From Candidatus Gastranaerophilales bacterium (GTDB taxonomy: Bacteria > Cyanobacteriota > Vampirovibrionia > Gastranaerophilales > Gastranaerophilaceae), in contig CALURI010000008.1 of NCBI GenBank assembly GCA_944323135.1, positions 1 to 64,000 on the forward strand: a DNA stretch of 64,000 nucleotides. The letters run 5' to 3'. Below the pieces are notes generated by a model. It was not told the origin of the DNA and searched no databases. It saw only the letters and a list, made by a program, of their open reading frames with translations. Position numbers and translations under genes: made by a program. Below are positions 26,467 to 33,728 of this stretch, in pieces. The stretch's first letter is position 1. The number at the start of each line of letters is the position of its first letter.

Positions 26467-26658
26467 ATGTCAAAAAAATGTGATGTATGCGGTAAAGCAC
26501 CGATTAAAGCAGCGAAATTAACTTTCTCGCATAAACAAATTGTTCATACTCAAGAACCTAACTTGCAATCAGTAAAAGTTAACGTAAACGGAACTGTTAA
26601 AAGAATTAAAGTTTGCACATCTTGTTTAAGAGCAGGCAAAGTTCAAAAAGCTGTTTAA
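26467..26658 (+). CDS. rpmB: 50S ribosomal protein L28
   Basis: A 63-residue ribosomal protein of the large subunit. It keeps the zinc-binding pairs of the four-Cys form of L28: CDVCGK (residues 5-10) and CTSC (51-54). The KAAKLTFSHKQIVHTQEPNLQSVKV stretch is typical of the family, and length is normal (60-78). AAAAGGA precedes the ATG. It is alone between a TTGATT-N16-TATTAT promoter and a strong terminator. Confidence 0.96.
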   Translation: MSKKCDVCGKAPIKAAKLTFSHKQIVHTQEPNLQSVKVNVNGTVKRIKVCTSCLRAGKVQKAV

Positions 26659-26684
26659 TTTTAAATTATTAAAACAATTATATT

Positions 26685-26716
26685 AAAAAGTCCGAAATTG
26701 TAATTTCGGACTTTTT
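26685..26716. terminator. Terminator of rpmB (bidirectional)
   Basis: AAAAAGTCCGAAATT (26685-26699) and AATTTCGGACTTTTT (26702-26716) form a 15-bp perfect stem with a 2-nt gap as loop, flanked by A and T runs. It can also stop the convergent TonB-C gene. Confidence 0.9.
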
Positions 26717-26740
26717 AATTATATAAATAATATTTTGTTT

Positions 26741-27538
26741 TTAAATAACAGATTTTCTGAAAAACTTATATTCAAATACAAATTGCACATCAATATTTCT
26801 GGTATTTGATTTTATATTTGAGATTTCTTTAAATGGGGATGAAAGCTCAACAGCACTCATTATTGACCTGTCTGTTAATTTATCCCCTGAAGATTTTGCG
26901 AATCTGTAATTTTGTAAACTTCCATCAGGCCCGATTTCCACAATTAATATTGCATTTGTATTACGTCCTGATTTCGGAGGATACCAATTTTCTTGAATTT
27001 TTTTCCCAGAAACCGCAACAAATTCTTTCATGGCATTCACATTTTTTACAGATTTTTCCACAGTTACATTTTTCTGCGAGGAGTTTTCTTTTACAGTTGT
27101 TTTTTTCTTATCTTGATTTAATTTTTCATTTTTCAGATTTTGTTTAGGCTCTTTTGCAATTTGCGGAATTGAATTGGAAACCCATCTATGAGCAATAGTT
27201 AAAAAAGATTCTTGCGAAACAGGCTTCATAAATACTCTTGGATTTGCAAAAACCGCTTGAGGACGATATTCATTTTCATCAAACAAACCTGCTTGTATTA
27301 CACCTATATTATTATTGTTGAAATTTGATTTAATATATGCAACCTGCTCAGGTCTATATCCAATTCTATATCTGACAGCATATAAATATTCACCTGGATT
27401 AATATTTTTAACAGAATCTCTGTCAACATACAAACTTAAATTAGGTCTGTCAGTATCAACGGACTGCCAATCAACAGCATACAAACATCCACTGCTGAAT
27501 AATACTAAAACCATTAATAATAAAAAAATCTTTCTCAT
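26741..27538 (-). CDS. Exported protein with TonB-like C-terminal domain
   Basis: A 265-residue exported protein. The start MRKIFLLLMVLVLFSSGCLYA is either a lipoprotein signal (SSGC) or a Sec signal cut after LYA. Residues about 22-115 form a beta-rich domain (LSLYVDRDSVKNINPGEYLYAVRYRIGY), like the small YVDxxS domains found in secreted bacterial proteins. A Lys/Asn-rich linker (about 125-165) leads to a TonB/TolA C-terminal-type domain: ENWYPPKSGRNTNAILIVEIGPDGSL... SSGDKLTDRSIMSAVELSSPF. It lacks the N-terminal membrane helix that a real TonB has, so it is not an energy transducer. AAGGCGGG lies before the ATG. Confidence 0.75.
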   Translation of the reverse strand: MRKIFLLLMVLVLFSSGCLYAVDWQSVDTDRPNLSLYVDRDSVKNINPGEYLYAVRYRIGYRPEQVAYIKSNFNNNNIGVIQAGLFDENEYRPQAVFANPRVFMKPVSQESFLTIAHRWVSNSIPQIAKEPKQNLKNEKLNQDKKKTTVKENSSQKNVTVEKSVKNVNAMKEFVAVSGKKIQENWYPPKSGRNTNAILIVEIGPDGSLQNYRFAKSSGDKLTDRSIMSAVELSSPFKEISNIKSNTRNIDVQFVFEYKFFRKSVI

Positions 27539-27652
27539 ACTACCCGCCTTTTTCTTTTATTAAATAAAAAACAAAAAAGTAAAGCAAGTTCTATATTTTA
27601 TCCATTTAAAAAAAATATATATTAAGTGATGTTACAAGATTGTTAAATCTGT

Positions 27653-27681
27653 TTGTCTTTTTTTTATATATAAAATACAAT
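27653..27681 (+). promoter_or_regulatory. Promoter of MerR-like/recA unit
   Basis: TTGTCT (27653-27658), 17 nt, TACAAT (27676-27681), 29 nt before the ATG at 27711. No LexA-box-like palindrome was seen overlapping it. Confidence 0.6.
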
Positions 27682-27710
27682 ATAGTTGGAGAAATTTTGA
27701 GGGATAACAG

Positions 27711-28208
27711 ATGATATTAGAACAAGAATTAAAGGGGAAAACTTTATCTCCACAAGAAGTTAGAAGTATTCTTAAAACCGATAATAAGGAAATAGTCGAA
27801 TTATGTAAACGAGCTTCTATATTGCCGAGAAAAAACAGCAAAGGTCAAACTTATTTTTCTTATGAAGAAGTAAAAAATCTAAGAAAAGTTCAAGCGATGA
27901 AAGGAGCTGCAATGCCCCCTGCGAAAGCAGAACCAAAACAACCATCGGCTATTATGAATATTTTAGCATCATTAAAAGACATGGAAAATAAACTCAGCAA
28001 CAGAATTTCCAAAATTATTGACGAAAAACTTGAAGGCATGGATGAAGTTGTTGTTGAACTTATTCGTTGTAAAACAGATAATGAAACTTTAAGACAAAAA
28101 ATTATTGATTTGAATAAAGAAATTTATCAGCTAAAAAATGATCTTAACAGTTACAAACCGGTAGGTTTAGGCTTTTATAAAAAGAAAGAAAAACATATCT
28201 GGGATTAG
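27711..28208 (+). CDS. MerR-like HTH and coiled-coil protein upstream of recA
   Basis: A 165-residue protein. Residues about 10-65 (KTLSPQEVRSILKTDNKEIVELCKRASILPRKNSKGQTYFSYEEVKNLRKV) have the layout of a MerR/excisionase winged helix: helix, turn, a tyrosine-containing wing (GQTYFSYEEV), then a helix. A Pro/Ala-rich linker follows, then a long helix with heptads (IMNILASLKDMENKLSNRISKIIDEKLEGMDEVVVELIRCKTDNETLRQKIIDLNKEIYQLKNDL), probably a dimerising coiled coil. It is separated from recA by 25 nt and shares its promoter, so a link with DNA repair or recA control is plausible, but no direct evidence exists. Confidence 0.7.
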   Translation: MILEQELKGKTLSPQEVRSILKTDNKEIVELCKRASILPRKNSKGQTYFSYEEVKNLRKVQAMKGAAMPPAKAEPKQPSAIMNILASLKDMENKLSNRISKIIDEKLEGMDEVVVELIRCKTDNETLRQKIIDLNKEIYQLKNDLNSYKPVGLGFYKKKEKHIWD

Positions 28209-28233
28209 ACAATAATAAAAAAGGGAATAACAA

Positions 28234-29259
28234 ATGGCTGTAAAAGAGAAAGACACTGAAATAACATCACAATCAGATGAAAGAAGTAAAGCCCTAAAAC
28301 TTGCTATTGAAAAAATCGAAAAAGATTTTGGAAAAGGCTCCATAATGAAACTTGGCGATAAAGCTACAGTTAATGTTGATGCTATCCCGACCGGAGCTTT
28401 ATCTCTTGATGTAGCTTTAGGAATTGGCGGAGTTCCACGCGGACGTATTATTGAAATATATGGACCGGAAAGTTCAGGTAAAACAACTCTTGCACAGCAT
28501 ATTGTAGCAGAATGCCAAAAACGCGGCGGTATTGCAGCATTTGTTGATGCAGAACACGCATTAGACCCTGAATATGCAAGAAATTTAGGTGTTCAAGTTG
28601 ATGATTTACTTATTTCTCAACCGGATACCGGAGAACAAGCACTGGATATAACAGAAGAACTTGTACGTTCAGGTGCAGTTGACGTTGTAGTTGTAGACTC
28701 AGTTGCAGCTCTTGTTCCTAAAGCCGAAATTGAAGGCTCTATGGAAGATCAGCAAATGGGGCTTCAAGCAAGACTTATGAGTAAAGCTTTAAGAAAATTA
28801 ACAGGTATTATAGGCAAAACAAATACCACTGTTATTTTTATTAACCAGCTTAGAATGAAAATCGGTGTTATGTACGGCAATCCTGAAACTACAACAGGCG
28901 GTAATGCATTAAAATATTATGCATCAGTTCGTATGGAAATAAAACGTACCGACGGTGTAAAAGGTGAAGAAGGCGACGTAGGGAATCACGTAAGAGTCAG
29001 AGTCGTAAAAAATAAAGTAGCTCCACCATTTAGAACTGCTGAATTTGATATTATGTTTGGAAAAGGAATCTGCAAAATCGGAAATATTTTAGATGTTGCA
29101 GTTAATCTTGATATAGTTAAAAAAGCAGGTTCTTGGTTCAGCTTTAATGAGGAAAAATTAGGACAAGGCAGAGATAAAGCAAGAGACTTTTTATCAGAAA
29201 ATCCTGATATTTTAAATACAATTGAAACGCTTGTCAGAGAAAAACTTGCAAATAATTAA
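28234..29259 (+). CDS. recA: Recombinase RecA
   Basis: A 341-residue strand-exchange ATPase that forms filaments on single-stranded DNA and triggers the SOS response where LexA exists. The N-terminal segment is followed by [14 protein letters not shown], Walker [12 protein letters not shown] (about residue 76), the MAW-region [14 protein letters not shown], Walker [13 protein letters not shown], and the L2 loop [30 protein letters not shown]. Length is normal. AAGGGA precedes the ATG. It is the second gene after the MerR-like protein and is followed by a long hairpin at 29317. Confidence 0.98.
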   Translation: MAVKEKDTEITSQSDERSKALKLAIEKIEKDFGKGSIMKLGDKATVNVDAIPTGALSLDVALGIGGVPRGRIIEIYGPESSGKTTLAQHIVAECQKRGGIAAFVDAEHALDPEYARNLGVQVDDLLISQPDTGEQALDITEELVRSGAVDVVVVDSVAALVPKAEIEGSMEDQQMGLQARLMSKALRKLTGIIGKTNTTVIFINQLRMKIGVMYGNPETTTGGNALKYYASVRMEIKRTDGVKGEEGDVGNHVRVRVVKNKVAPPFRTAEFDIMFGKGICKIGNILDVAVNLDIVKKAGSWFSFNEEKLGQGRDKARDFLSENPDILNTIETLVREKLANN

Positions 29260-29316
29260 TAATATATTACGATTTGTGAAGTCCTAGAAACACAGCTATA
29301 CCAATAGATTTAATAT

Positions 29317-29366
29317 AAAACATGTTTTTGGTAAAATTTTATTAGCAACTAAAAACATGTTTTGTA
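29317..29366. terminator. Long hairpin after recA
   Basis: AAAACATGTTTTT (29317-29329) and AAAAACATGTTTT (29351-29363) form an inverted repeat of 13 bp, extendable with GGT/ACT to about 16 bp with one G-U pair. The loop is about 15 nt. A short T run is part of the 3' arm, so it may terminate recA transcription. Each arm is itself a palindrome centred on ACATGT, so a protein binding site is also possible. Confidence 0.55.
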
Positions 29367-29415
29367 TTTATATACATACATATAAAAAGTGTAGAAATCG
29401 GAGGTTAATATCAAA

Positions 29416-30435
29416 ATGGATGTTAAAGCAATTAATAGTATGAGCGTTTTAAACTTTCAAGGAAAGTCCCAACGCCCGCAAAAATCACAAAAAAATAAAG
29501 AATTTAATCCTAATTATAATTCAAAACCTGTTATTGACAGCAGTAATGCAATGAGAAATCTTGTACTTGGCTTAATGGCATTAGGAGCAACAGCAGGGAC
29601 TTTATCAAGCTGTACTGAAGACATAATTGCAGAAGCATCATCATCTTCTTCTTCATCTTCTTCTGCAAATGCATCAATTCAAATCGGCGGACATTGCCAC
29701 CACCACGACACAGTAACAATTATTAAACCTGATACAATTCATGATACAGACACAGTAATTCATACAGAAATTGTACCGGTTTATGTAAAAGATTATCCGT
29801 TCCACATTGCAGATTCTTTAATCGCGCAAGGACAAAATATAGGAGTTCCTGTAGACGGCCCTGTACCTAACGGAACAGGTCGTGACAGTGTTGTATATGT
29901 AGGTTCTAAAGCTCATAACAGATATGACAATCAATTCTACGAATCAATGGTTGATAGCATCGGAACAAATAAACGTGAATTATCAGTTGTAACAAAAGTT
30001 GTTGATATGTATGAAGATGATAACCCTAAAACATATTATCTAAAAGGTGTAGTAACAGATGTTCCGGGAAAAGGAATTAAAATTACACGTTACATAGCTA
30101 ACACAGATAAAAAACCAGGAGACAAAGATCAATATCTTTGGAATTATGCCGGTTACGAAGTTCGTACAAATCAAAGAGACGGTAAACAAAATATTCGCTC
30201 AATCTTTGATAATAACAATAACTTGGTTTACCGCGGCAATTACGAAAGAGGACTAAACCCGGGATCATTTATGTACGGATCAATAATTTTAGATCCTGAT
30301 ACAGGTAACCCTGTCTACGATGAAAACGGAGAACCTCAATTTGCACAATATGACTTCGATCAAGCAGTAATTTATTCAGATTACGCAAGAAGAAGTGACG
30401 ATTTCGAATATCCGGGTTGGCAATACGGAGAATAA
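29416..30435 (+). CDS. Lipoprotein-like protein with N-terminal LNFQG motif
   Basis: A 339-residue protein of unknown function with an odd order of parts. Residues 1-46 are polar and contain LNFQGKS (12-18). Only then comes a lipoprotein-type signal: MRNLVLGLMALGATAGTLSSC (46-66), with lipobox LSSC. A poly-Ser/Ala stretch (75-87) and HCHHHD (93-98) follow, then an acidic beta-rich domain with DTVTIIKPDTIHDTDTV repeats and YYLKGVVTDVPGKGIKITRY. GGAGG lies 10 nt before the ATG at 29416, whereas the internal ATG at residue 46 has no ribosome site, so the long N-terminus is real. If lipidated at Cys66, a 65-residue leader must be removed. It lies in a single unit between recA and a terminator. 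Confidence 0.75.
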   Translation: MDVKAINSMSVLNFQGKSQRPQKSQKNKEFNPNYNSKPVIDSSNAMRNLVLGLMALGATAGTLSSCTEDIIAEASSSSSSSSSANASIQIGGHCHHHDTVTIIKPDTIHDTDTVIHTEIVPVYVKDYPFHIADSLIAQGQNIGVPVDGPVPNGTGRDSVVYVGSKAHNRYDNQFYESMVDSIGTNKRELSVVTKVVDMYEDDNPKTYYLKGVVTDVPGKGIKITRYIANTDKKPGDKDQYLWNYAGYEVRTNQRDGKQNIRSIFDNNNNLVYRGNYERGLNPGSFMYGSIILDPDTGNPVYDENGEPQFAQYDFDQAVIYSDYARRSDDFEYPGWQYGE

Positions 30436-30470
30436 AATATTATCTAAAGATTTTTCTACACTAATTATAA

Positions 30471-30497
30471 AAAACCCTCTTGAATAAAGAGGGTTTT
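30471..30497 (+). terminator. Rho-independent terminator
   Basis: AAAACCCTCTT (30471-30481) pairs with AAGAGGGTTTTT (30488 onward), followed by Ts. It ends the lipoprotein gene. Confidence 0.85.
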
Positions 30498-30517
30498 TAC
30501 GATATAAAATAAAAATT

Positions 30518-30922
30518 ATGAAAACATTGGCACAATTTATACAACATAAAAGAGATGATATAGGACTTTCACCTAAAGGTTTAGCAAAAGAATGCAACCT
30601 GCCTTTGACTTTGATAGAAGATATTGAAGCCGGGAAAGAGCTTTTTCTTCCTGTAACTGTAAGGCAAACTTTAGCTAAAGTATTGAAGTGTTTACCCGAA
30701 GAAATAAAAGCATTAGAAAAAGATTACACAAGCTACACAGTATCGCAAGAAATCATTGACAGCTTAAAAGAATTAATTTTAAACGGTGCAGGAGGCTTAA
30801 AATGTCCGAAATGCGGCGCGCCATTGGTTACAAGAATTGCAAAATTATATGATTTAGAAGACAATTTAATGCTTCATCCAAAAGCACATTGTTCAAAATG
30901 TTCATTCCACATAACTGAATAA
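30518..30922 (+). CDS. XRE-type regulator with C-terminal zinc ribbon
   Basis: A 134-residue protein. Residues 1-68 (TLAQFIQHKRDDIGLSPKGLAKECNLPLTLIEDIEAGKELFLP...LAKVLKCLPEEI) are an HTH_3-like domain, degenerate relative to the consensus. Residues about 93-130 hold two Cys pairs, CPKCGAP and CSKCSFH, with a loop of 33 residues, as in a zinc ribbon. It may bind DNA or RNA; the combination is unusual. No Shine-Dalgarno site is seen; TAAAAT (30505-30510) ends 7 nt before the ATG, so it may be leaderless. It lies between the lipoprotein's terminator and tmRNA. Confidence 0.75.
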   Translation: MKTLAQFIQHKRDDIGLSPKGLAKECNLPLTLIEDIEAGKELFLPVTVRQTLAKVLKCLPEEIKALEKDYTSYTVSQEIIDSLKELILNGAGGLKCPKCGAPLVTRIAKLYDLEDNLMLHPKAHCSKCSFHITE

Positions 30923-30982
30923 TCGCTTGAAATAAATGCAAAATAGTTTATAATATAAAATAGCACATTTACAATTAAATAT

Positions 30983-31389
30983 GGGGACGTTTTGGATTTG
31001 ACAGGACGTTCGGTTGAGATAGGTTGCGAGTGCGGGCGCTGTTCCCGCTTATCAACGAGCACAATAAATTAAATGCTAACAATGAAAACAACGTAATCAA
31101 AGGCGTATTTGGCGCTGAAAGATATGCATTAGCTGCATAATCTAGATTACTATAGCTACTCATATTTCCCAGCTTGCCGGAGATATGGGTCCATTATGCA
31201 AGCGGCAGTGCATTGATAACGGTAGATGCATCAAGATAACCGTTAAAGGTTAGTGTTTCCTAAAAAAACACTTTGGATTATGAATATAGGTTTTGATATT
31301 CCCTTAATAATCTGAGCTAATTAATATCTACACTCGTAGAGATTTATCAAGATCCGTTTTGGACAGGGGTTCGACTCCCCTCGTCTCCA
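30983..31389 (+). ncRNA. ssrA: Transfer-messenger RNA (tmRNA)
   Basis: Rescues stalled ribosomes by trans-translation. The tRNA-like ends are clear: GGGGACG (30983-30989) pairs with CGTCTCC (31382-31388) and GGTTCGACTCC is the T arm; the terminal CCA is not encoded. The tag reading frame starts at GCT (31075) and ends with TAA at 31138-31140, coding 21 residues that begin ANNENN and end RYALAA. The ALAA end is the usual protease signal. Pseudoknots follow the tag. It needs SmpB, not in the window. As a known insertion target, note that the next 5.5 kb look accessory. Confidence 0.97.
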
Positions 31390-31490
31390 ATTTTACCAGT
31401 CATAGTAAGGTTAGCGCCGTTTTATATAGAACAAATGTGCACACTGTGCGCGATTTAGTAAAGTTAAGAGAATTTAGAAAGAGAAAATTT

Positions 31491-31527
31491 AGAGAATTTT
31501 GAGTTAAGAAATCGCAAATTCTCTTTT
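31491..31527 (+). terminator. Possible AT-rich terminator after ssrA
   Basis: AGAGAATTT (31491-31499) pairs with AAATTCTC plus TTTT (31516-31527). The stem is weak and the loop long. The rest of 31390-31641 contains short direct repeats (GAGAATTT, GAAAATTT) and no gene. Confidence 0.4.
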
Positions 31528-31641
31528 GGCAAATAAAAAGAGTCCTTTTGTATTTAATTACTCTGCATTTTCGAATTGACAATTTATTTAATGAAAGTTT
31601 TAACTTAATGTCTATTGATAGAAATAATTAGGTAAGAAATT

Positions 31642-32151
31642 ATGAAAAAAATAATTTTAATATTGTGTATAATCTTTCAACTTGTTATACCTGTATATGC
31701 AGAATATAAACCTATACCGGAAAGTTTAAGTGAGCAATATAAAACTGAAATTGAACAAATTATTGATGAAGAATATCCGCAAGTTATAAAAAAAATTGAC
31801 GATGAAGTTAATTATGCAAAATCCTTGCGAGATAAAATTCTTAAAAATGGTTTTAATTTTGAGGATTATATAGCTTTATCACTTATCCCAGACACTTGCA
31901 TTCCAGCAGCAGATTTAGATTTGTATGGAATAATGTTAAAACTTACCAGAGAAAAATATTTGGGTATAGAATATACTCCCATAGGCACAGATAGCGTAAA
32001 TCCTATTGATGCTATTCTAACCCCATATTTTAAGGATAATAATGTCAATAGAAAAAAACTGAAAAAGATTGTACTTTATGAGAATAAAAAAATTAAGGTA
32101 GTAGAAAAATATATTAAAGAAGTTGAGAAATTGCGTTCTACTAATAATTAA
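31642..32151 (+). CDS. Secreted protein of unknown function
   Basis: A 169-residue protein with a Sec signal peptide (MKKIILILCIIFQLVIPVYA, cleavage before EYKPI). The mature 149 residues are helical and charged (SLSEQYKTEIEQIIDEEYPQVIKKIDDEVNYAKSLRDKI), with one Cys (PDTCIPAADLD) and a Lys-rich C-terminus (NVNRKKLKKIVLYENKKIKVVEKYIKEVEKL). No family was recognised. AGGTAAG lies before the ATG. The last 11 nt overlap the end of the convergent MuF-M23 gene. It is the first gene after ssrA in a block I regard as accessory. Confidence 0.65.
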   Translation: MKKIILILCIIFQLVIPVYAEYKPIPESLSEQYKTEIEQIIDEEYPQVIKKIDDEVNYAKSLRDKILKNGFNFEDYIALSLIPDTCIPAADLDLYGIMLKLTREKYLGIEYTPIGTDSVNPIDAILTPYFKDNNVNRKKLKKIVLYENKKIKVVEKYIKEVEKLRSTNN

Positions 32152-33127
32152 AATATTTATTAGGATTCACAGGAATCCCTTTATAAGCTCCTTCTCTTAT
32201 TGTGATATGCAGATGTGGACCTTGCGAATGTCCAGTATTTCCAGATTTTGCAATAATTTGTCCTTGCTTAATTGATTGACCAGCCTGTACATTCCAAGAT
32301 GATAAATGACCATATTCACTTGTTACTATTTTTCCATTTTGTGTATGTGTAATAATAACATATTTGCCATAACCATTAGGATCATTAGCTCCAGCATAGT
32401 AAACTTTTCCATCCGCAACAGCTTTTATTGGCGTTCCGATAGGTACTGCAATATCAATTCCATTATGAACGTGTGTGCTTCTTGGTTCTCCATAATGTCC
32501 AACAATAGGTCCGTTACAAGGCTTTATCCATTTTTGAGGTTGAGTTTGCTGAGGTACTTTAAGAACAGGATTTGGATGTGGAGTTTTAGATGTTGATTGC
32601 GGTGCAGAAGTTCGAGGATTTTGGCTTTCAGATGGTACTTTAGTTATATTATCATTTTCTATTGTATAAGTTTCAGAATTATCATTTGAATTTGTTTCTT
32701 CGATAATTTCAACAGTACATTTGCAATTTGGATGAGGTCTTTGAGGGACTTCGTCATAAAAATCGAATTCTTGCCCATCCAAGGATTTGCATATATCACA
32801 AGTATCTTCACTATTTTCAAAGTGCCAAACATATTTGTTATAACTAATACCACCTTTTAGTACAACAGTTTCTACATTTTCTTTTTCTTCTTCCGCATCC
32901 TGACTATAATCATTTTCTGATAATTTATTAAAACAATATATTGATTTTTCAATATTTTTTAAAGTATTAAATTTTTTAAGAATTTTATTTTTATCTTTTT
33001 GTTTAATGGCTGGATTAGAGTAATTTTTTAATAAATTTTCTTGAGATATAGATAAGTCATCTAATACCATATCTACTTGTTTATTATATTTTAACGCTTG
33101 TAATATTTTTTCTTTTAGATTAGCCAT
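32141..33127 (-). CDS. MuF-like domain fused to M23 (LytM) peptidase
   Basis: A 328-residue protein with two recognisable parts. Residues about 98-142 match the Cys/His end of the phage Mu gpF-like (MuF) head-morphogenesis domain: Trp101, then the CDIC pair (110, 113), LDGQEF, and RPHPNCKCTVE (130-140) with His132, Cys135 and Cys137. A Pro/Gln/Ser-rich linker follows (about 160-198). Residues 200-328 are a LytM peptidoglycan endopeptidase, with His221/Asp225 (HNGID), GHL (273-275) and HLH (305-307) as zinc and catalytic residues. No Sec signal is seen, so it is either phage-derived or exported by another route. The 20-90 region is helical. The ATG at 33127 has only a weak ribosome site. Confidence 0.83.
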   Translation of the reverse strand: MANLKEKILQALKYNKQVDMVLDDLSISQENLLKNYSNPAIKQKDKNKILKKFNTLKNIEKSIYCFNKLSENDYSQDAEEEKENVETVVLKGGISYNKYVWHFENSEDTCDICKSLDGQEFDFYDEVPQRPHPNCKCTVEIIEETNSNDNSETYTIENDNITKVPSESQNPRTSAPQSTSKTPHPNPVLKVPQQTQPQKWIKPCNGPIVGHYGEPRSTHVHNGIDIAVPIGTPIKAVADGKVYYAGANDPNGYGKYVIITHTQNGKIVTSEYGHLSSWNVQAGQSIKQGQIIAKSGNTGHSQGPHLHITIREGAYKGIPVNPNKYFNY

Positions 33128-33418
33128 TTAATATTTATCCCATATTGCTCAGTAATTAAAATAAAAATTTATAAACAATCATATTATAATAGTCGTTAAT
33201 GCCATTTGCTAGTCCGTATTTTCACCTACCTCTTTAGAGTGATTGACATGGAAACATCTGCAGCAAAATATTTTGGGAACATTTAAATACATAGATATAA
33301 TAAAATTTACAAAATTTTTGTAAAAATAGTTCTTTACAATTAATGTATCTAATTGATAATAAAGTTTTAAAAATCCTTGATATAGCTAAAATATAGAGTA
33401 ATTCTATAAGGATGTAAT

Positions 33419-33487
33419 ATGCTAAAATGGGAAAATCTTTGGACATTGTTTTGGCTGTCATATATCCCAGTTTTATATTTAAAATAA
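33419..33487 (+). CDS. Possible 22-residue small membrane protein
   Basis: A short frame, ATG 33419 to TAA 33485-33487, encoding a Trp-rich hydrophobic peptide that begins MLKWENLW and ends VLYLK, with a hydrophobic core long enough to span a membrane. AAGGA (33408-33412) lies 6 nt before the ATG. This is all the evidence for translation. It could be a small membrane protein or a type I toxin-like peptide. The rest of 33128-33705 shows no other gene except the remnant at 33555. Confidence 0.4.
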   Translation: MLKWENLWTLFWLSYIPVLYLK

Positions 33488-33554
33488 AACAAATATTTAT
33501 TTTCAATATAAGAATGATTGGATGTATAGTTTTTTTGATACTGTGAATATTATA

Positions 33555-33728
33555 TTAATCTCTTCTTTCGAATTCATCTAATGTAGTTCCATCAGATAAT
33601 TTCCATTCAATTCTACCATTTATTGCTCTGTTTTTAATTATAGCCGCTGCGGCAGAACATGATTCAAGAGGAATATCTTCTTTTGCTTTCCACAAACCAT
33701 TTACATCAGATTTTATAAATAAACTTTC
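33555..33728 (-). pseudogene. Truncated DUF4357-like remnant
   Basis: A 57-codon open stretch on the minus strand that begins straight after a TGA and has no start codon with a ribosome site. It reads ESLFIKSDVNGLWKAKED, then IPLESCSAAAAIIKNRAING and RIEWKLSDGTTLDEFERRD before TAA. The S-AAA-x(6)-NG-x(2)-W-x(4)-DG-x-TL pattern is that of the DUF4357 C-terminal domain found at the end of GIY-YIG and similar proteins. It overlaps the last 23 nt of the kinase-like gene in another frame. A decayed gene or a frame-shifted tail of that protein is possible. Confidence 0.55.

Noticed and set aside
27600-27710. LexA (SOS) box at the recA operon
   Set aside because: No clear SOS palindrome overlaps the TTGTCT-N17-TACAAT promoter, and no LexA gene is in the window.
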